A stretch of DNA of 9,512 nucleotides from an uncultured Bacillota bacterium (GTDB lineage: Bacteria; Bacillota; Clostridia; Oscillospirales; Oscillospiraceae). Positions within the stretch are counted from its first letter, which is position 1. Each line of letters opens with the position of its first letter. The notes beneath the pieces were generated by a model, which saw nothing but the letters and a program-made list of their open reading frames with translations, did not search any database and was not told the origin of the DNA. The stretch is taken from contig CALACZ010000041.1 of the NCBI GenBank assembly GCA_937890735.1, positions 1-9,512 on the forward strand, given 5' to 3'. Of the stretch, positions 6,714-9,512 are shown one piece after another. The position numbers and the translations under genes are program-made.

Positions 6714-7409
6714 TTAAAGTTTGGCGTGCGGCGTGTGTAAGAGCACCGCCAGCGTGACCTTGAGCATATAGTAAACGGACTTCCACTCGCTGATGGATGA
6801 CGCGCCGCCCTGCCGCGCGCGCATCGCCGCCGGCACATCGCACACCCGCGCGCCGGATTTGAGCGCCGTGACGAGCGACTCCGGCTCGGGATAATCCTGC
6901 GCGTAATCGTGCGCGAACAGCTCAATCACGCGCCGGTTCGCCGCGCGGTAGCCGCTGGTGGGATCGGTGACGGTATGGCGCGTGCGCAGCCGCACCGCCC
7001 CGCGCAAAATGCCGATGCCAAGCCGCCGCAGCGGCGTGGACTGAAAGCCCTCGCCCGTCACAAAGCGCGAGCCGATGGCAAGATCCGCCTCGCCGCGCTC
7101 GATGGGCGCGAGCAGCGCCGCGAGGTCGCGCGGGTCGTGCTGCCCGTCGCCGTCCATCTGCACGGCGATGTCATAGTCGTTTTCAAGCGCATACAAATAC
7201 CCCGTCTGCACCGCGCCGCCGATGCCGAGATTGACCGGCAGATTCACGGTCGGGTAGCCGTGTGCACGGCAGAGCGCGCCCGTCTCATCGCGCGAGCAGT
7301 CGTTGATGACGACAAAATCGCACGCGGGGCAGACAGCCTTTAATTCCTCCACAAACGGCACGATCGCCGCCTGCTCATTGAACGCCGGGATGATGACAAG
7401 CGTTTTCAG
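6714..7409 (-). CDS. Family 2 glycosyltransferase (polyprenyl-phosphate sugar transferase-like)
   Basis: A 231-residue GT-A enzyme of the dolichol-phosphate mannose synthase-like type. It likely moves a sugar from a nucleotide donor to a polyprenyl phosphate at the inner membrane face. The N-terminal strand KTLVIIPAFNE binds the nucleotide. VVINDCSRDET lies at about 33-43 and the metal-binding QMDGDGQHDP at about 84-93. GSRFVTGEG and the DPTSGYRAANRRV segment of this family follow. No transmembrane tail is present; the C-terminus (SVYYMLKVTLAVLL) is only mildly hydrophobic. Start: no ATG, GTG or TTG lies upstream in frame before a stop 7 codons earlier. The family's conserved start, MKTLVIIPAFNE, falls exactly on CTG at 7409, behind a GGGGGCGGAG ribosome site. 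The first standard codon, GTG 7361, would delete the nucleotide-binding strand. First gene of a three-gene operon. Confidence 0.88.
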   Translation of the reverse strand: MKTLVIIPAFNEQAAIVPFVEELKAVCPACDFVVINDCSRDETGALCRAHGYPTVNLPVNLGIGGAVQTGYLYALENDYDIAVQMDGDGQHDPRDLAALLAPIERGEADLAIGSRFVTGEGFQSTPLRRLGIGILRGAVRLRTRHTVTDPTSGYRAANRRVIELFAHDYAQDYPEPESLVTALKSGARVCDVPAAMRARQGGASSISEWKSVYYMLKVTLAVLLHTPHAKL

Positions 7410-7412
7410 ACT

Positions 7413-7428
7413 CTCCGCCCCCTTTCCT
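7413..7428 (-). promoter_or_regulatory. Ribosome binding site deciding a CTG start
   Basis: On the minus strand, AGGAAAGGGGGCGGAG sits just ahead of the CTG at 7409. The GGGGG run is 8 nt and the GGAG 3 nt from CTG. No such site precedes GTG 7361. This supports initiation at CTG. Confidence 0.6.
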
Positions 7429-7441
7429 CAGTTCTCCCTAC

Positions 7442-7469
7442 ATTATACAAATAATATGGCAAAAAGCAA
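7442..7469 (-). promoter_or_regulatory. Promoter of the glycosyltransferase operon
   Basis: Minus-strand TATAAT (7447-7442) follows a -35-like TTGCTT (7469-7464) by 16 bp. Transcription would begin near 7435, about 26 nt before the CTG start. It is the only AT-rich patch upstream of the operon and faces away from the DUF2142 gene promoter. Confidence 0.65.
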
Positions 7470-7493
7470 AGAGTTTTTACACCGCGCGTGCCG

Positions 7494-7522
7494 TTGCGCG
7501 CGATCGAAGGATATGGTATGAT
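7494..7522 (+). promoter_or_regulatory. Candidate promoter of the DUF2142 gene
   Basis: TTGCGC (7494-7499) and TATGAT (7517-7522) are spaced by 17 bp. If used, transcription starts near 7529, downstream of the ATG at 7523, so translation would have to begin at GTG 7538 or TTG 7547. The -35 lies about 24 bp from the -35 of the divergent operon, so both promoters share one regulatory gap. Confidence 0.45.
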
Positions 7523-9055
7523 ATGGGCAGAAGGGACGTGAGACTATTGAGCTTTATCCGCCGCCGGTGGCGCGAGATCGCCGCGGCTGTTCTGATTTTG
7601 GGCTTTACGGGCTTTGCCGTGCTGGCGCTGCGGCGCTATGGGATGCTGGCGCACTGGTACTGGGCGCTGCTGCCCGCCGCGGTGCTCACGCTGCTGAGCG
7701 TGTTCGTGCTGCGCGCGCCGCGGCAGGCGCACCGGGTGTTTTTTGCGGCGTTTCTCGTCTGCGGGCTGCTGTATCTCGCCGCCGTGCCGATCTTGCAGGT
7801 GTCGGACGAGCCGCAGCATTTTCTGCGCAGCTATGAGATCGCGGTGCTGCGCGCGCCGCAGGCGCTGCCGGACGGCAGCGTGGGCGACTTCCTGCCGGAC
7901 GGGCTGATCCCGGAGTCGCTCTCGGACTACGCCGCAACGGGCTATGACGATATTCGCGTCGCGTGGGACGCGCGCATCGACCGGGCAAACCCGGTCGCCT
8001 ACGACTTCCCCGGCTCGGCGCTTTATTCGCCCCTGAGCTACCTGCCGCACGCGGCGGGCATTGCGATCGCAAATCTCGTGACGGACCGCGCGCTCGTGAT
8101 CTTATACGCCGGGCGGCTGGCGAACCTCATCGTTGTGGCGCTGCTCTGCACACTCGCGGTGAAGCTGTTCCCGTTTTCCAGGGCGCTGCCCGCGCTTTTG
8201 CTGCTCACGCCGATCTATGTGCACAAGGCGGGGTCGATGTCCGCCGACGGGCTGACGCTGGCGGTCGTGGCGCTGTGGCTGGCGTACGTGCTGCATTTGC
8301 AGTACGGCACGCAGGGGCGGCTGCGCACGCGGCAGCTCGTGCCGCTGTATCTGCTCGTTCTGATGCTCTCGCAGTGCAAGATCGTGTATCTGCCGGTGTG
8401 CCTGTTCTTCTTCGTGCTCTCGCCGGAGCGCTTCGGGAGCAGAAAACGGTATTGGTGGAATCTCGCGGGGCTGGTCGTGTTGGCGCTCGGCGCGGGGCTG
8501 GGCTGGCTCGCCGTCTCGTCGCGCTATCTTGCCGCCGGGTACTCCACCAGCGGCACGCAGATCGCCGCCCTTCTGCACGATCCGCTCGGCTACTGCCGCA
8601 TTCTGCTGCGCACGCTGCGCGTGCAGGGCAGGACGCTGCTGGAGCAGATGATGGGCATCGGCATGGGGGTCGGCGGCGTGCGCAACAGTAGGCTTCTGAC
8701 CTACGGATACCTTGTGCTCATCGTGCTGACGGCGGTCTTTTCGCGCCGCGAGGGGGACGGGATGCTCACGCAAAAACGCGACGGTTGGCTGGCGCTCGTG
8801 TCCGCCTTCGGCGTGGCGCTGCTGACGTGCACGGCGCTGTATATCCAGTGGACCGAGCCCGGGAATGATACGATCATGGGCTTGCAGGGGCGCTATTTCC
8901 TGCCGGTCTTATACCTCGTGAGCATCGCCGTTTTGCAGGTGCGCCCCACAGGACGGCTGCGCCGCAAAATCGCCTGGGAGCTGCTGGTCTTGACGGCGAC
9001 CGGCGTAAATCTGGTCGCCGCCGTCAGCTGCATCGGCTACGGGCTGACGCTTTGA
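7523..9055 (+). CDS. DUF2142 polytopic membrane protein, possible GT-C-type envelope glycosyltransferase
   Basis: A 510-residue protein with about a dozen hydrophobic segments and a large extracytoplasmic loop (about 94-170) after the third. Hallmarks of DUF2142 are visible: QVSDEPQHFLRSYEIA near 92-107, comparable to the acidic loop motif of GT-C enzymes; YSPLSYLPHAAGIA near 168-181; GSMSADGLT near 237-245; and GLQGRYFLP near 453-461. Relatives are usually found in polysaccharide or teichoic acid glycosylation loci, and the fold is related to polyprenyl-phosphate-sugar-dependent transferases. The divergent GT2, DUF2304 and SMR-like genes could supply its lipid-linked sugar; this is inference. 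The start is uncertain. ATG 7523 has AAGGA (7507-7511) 11 nt upstream, while TTG 7547 has AAGGGA at a similar distance and would suit the promoter at 7494-7522. The gene is intact and monocistronic. Confidence 0.8.
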   Translation: MGRRDVRLLSFIRRRWREIAAAVLILGFTGFAVLALRRYGMLAHWYWALLPAAVLTLLSVFVLRAPRQAHRVFFAAFLVCGLLYLAAVPILQVSDEPQHFLRSYEIAVLRAPQALPDGSVGDFLPDGLIPESLSDYAATGYDDIRVAWDARIDRANPVAYDFPGSALYSPLSYLPHAAGIAIANLVTDRALVILYAGRLANLIVVALLCTLAVKLFPFSRALPALLLLTPIYVHKAGSMSADGLTLAVVALWLAYVLHLQYGTQGRLRTRQLVPLYLLVLMLSQCKIVYLPVCLFFFVLSPERFGSRKRYWWNLAGLVVLALGAGLGWLAVSSRYLAAGYSTSGTQIAALLHDPLGYCRILLRTLRVQGRTLLEQMMGIGMGVGGVRNSRLLTYGYLVLIVLTAVFSRREGDGMLTQKRDGWLALVSAFGVALLTCTALYIQWTEPGNDTIMGLQGRYFLPVLYLVSIAVLQVRPTGRLRRKIAWELLVLTATGVNLVAAVSCIGYGLTL

Positions 9056-9073
9056 GCGCAAAATAACGCAGAC

Positions 9074-9106
9074 ACGCGCCCCGGTCAAACGACCGGGGCG
9101 CGTTTT
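9074..9106 (+). terminator. Intrinsic terminator after the DUF2142 gene
   Basis: ACGCGCCCCGGTC (9074-9086) pairs perfectly over 13 bp with GACCGGGGCGCGT (9091-9103) around an AAAC loop, followed by TTTTGTGT. It lies 18 bp after the stop codon. Confidence 0.88.
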
Positions 9107-9195
9107 GTGTGCGATCAGCCGCGCTGCGAAAGACCTCCGCCAAGTTTACTTCTTCACGATCCACTATTACTTATTATACTAGTTCTTATTAAAAA

Positions 9196-9512
9196 TCTTG
9201 CGCAAATTGCAAGTGCAAGTTGGACATGTGCACGGTAGAAATTCGTGAATCAGAGCATCGGTCAGGATGGGAGTCGCTGGCTTCCATCCTGGGCGATGCT
9301 GCCGCAGCCATCGGCTGCGTAAACAGAGTCGAGAAACTCGTCAAACAGTTCCTCCGGGGTGCGGTAGCCCAGCTTCTTGCGAGGCCGCCCGTTCAATTCA
9401 TCAGCCGCAGCCAGGATATCCTCAGCAGAGAAAGCCTCCATGGACGCGCCCTTCGGAACGAAGGCTCGAAACAGCCCGTTGTGGCGCTCGTTTTGGGGAC
9501 GTTCCCACGAGG
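9196..9512 (-). mobile_element. IS30-family insertion sequence, partial (3' end only)
   Basis: The window ends inside an IS30-like element whose transposase is read leftward. The right terminal inverted repeat, at the 3' side of the transposase, should lie somewhere in 9196-9261. The stretch TTGCAAGTGCAAGTTGG (9207-9223), beside AT-rich DNA at 9160-9200, is the best candidate for the element end. The other end is outside the window, so neither the repeat nor the target duplication can be confirmed; the left boundary given is a guess. Confidence 0.55.
9262..9512 (-). CDS. IS30-family transposase, C-terminal fragment (5' part beyond window)
   Basis: The last 82 residues of a DDE transposase, open across the window edge and ending at TGA (9264-9262). 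The readable segment starts SWERPQNERHNGLFRAF, continues VPKGASMEAFSAED, and has LNGRPRKKLGYRTPEEL. These match the end of the IS30 integrase-like catalytic domain: the block with the final catalytic glutamate (here the E of NERHNG) and the conserved LN-RPRK-L-Y-TP tail. The 19 or so residues after EEL form a variable tail ending QDGSQRLPS. The visible part has no frameshift or stop, so the element may be intact. No start is visible, so whether it is functional cannot be judged. Confidence 0.9.
   Translation of the reverse strand, partial: SWERPQNERHNGLFRAFVPKGASMEAFSAEDILAAADELNGRPRKKLGYRTPEELFDEFLDSVYAADGCGSIAQDGSQRLPS

Noticed and set aside
7544..8773. Minus-strand and other-frame open frames over the DUF2142 gene
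   Set aside because: They are rich in Arg, Gln and His with no membrane segments or motifs; the plus-strand frame carries coherent membrane helices and family motifs.
9173..9178. Minus-strand TATAAT as a promoter firing left from the IS30 side
   Set aside because: The nearest -35-like TTGCGC is 21 bp away, the local DNA is simply AT-rich, and transcription would run into the end of the DUF2142 gene with no gene to serve.

Overview
The window looks like chromosomal DNA from a GC-rich anaerobic Firmicute, most likely in the class Clostridia, order Oscillospirales. Three things point this way. The pyruvate, phosphate dikinase matches the Clostridium-type enzyme residue for residue around its active site. 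The cardiolipin synthase and Noc-like proteins have clostridial-style sequences. The intergenic DNA carries GC-rich hairpin repeats of a kind I associate with gut Oscillospiraceae. No species can be named from this sequence alone.

Layout. (1) 1-2010: a membrane phospholipid gene (cls) with a clear promoter and a very short leader, followed by about 510 bp of non-coding DNA packed with hairpins. That stretch ends in one copy of a dispersed repeat. (2) 2134-3006: a Noc/ParB-like DNA-binding gene with its own strong terminator. (3) 3052-5840: ppdK (pyruvate, phosphate dikinase), monocistronic, with its own promoter and a 17-bp-stem terminator. That terminator also lies at the end of the operon arriving from the other strand. 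(4) 5868-5964: a second copy of the dispersed repeat, in opposite orientation. (5) 5980-7409, minus strand: a tight three-gene operon of a family 2 glycosyltransferase, a DUF2304 membrane protein and an SMR/EamA-like four-helix protein. (6) 7523-9106: a divergent gene for a large DUF2142 polytopic membrane protein, then a terminator. (7) 9262-9512, minus strand: the C-terminal end of an IS30-family transposase that runs off the right edge.

How the genes may work together. The genes around 5980-9055 look like a lipid-linked sugar pathway. The GT2 would load a sugar onto a polyprenyl phosphate at the inner face of the membrane. The small SMR-like protein, which lacks the acidic residue drug-exporting SMRs need, would flip it. 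The DUF2142 protein resembles membrane GT-C-type enzymes and could transfer the sugar to a cell-envelope acceptor outside. This pathway is inferred from family membership and gene order. cls, the Noc-like gene and ppdK are separate housekeeping units with their own signals.

The most notable points are a probable CTG start codon in the glycosyltransferase gene, the two inverted copies of a bipartite intergenic repeat, the long hairpin array after cls, a Noc-like protein without the usual N-terminal membrane-binding extension, and the uncharacterised divergent glycolipid-like module. I did not see CRISPR arrays, rRNA, tRNA, or a clearly new defence or mobile system.
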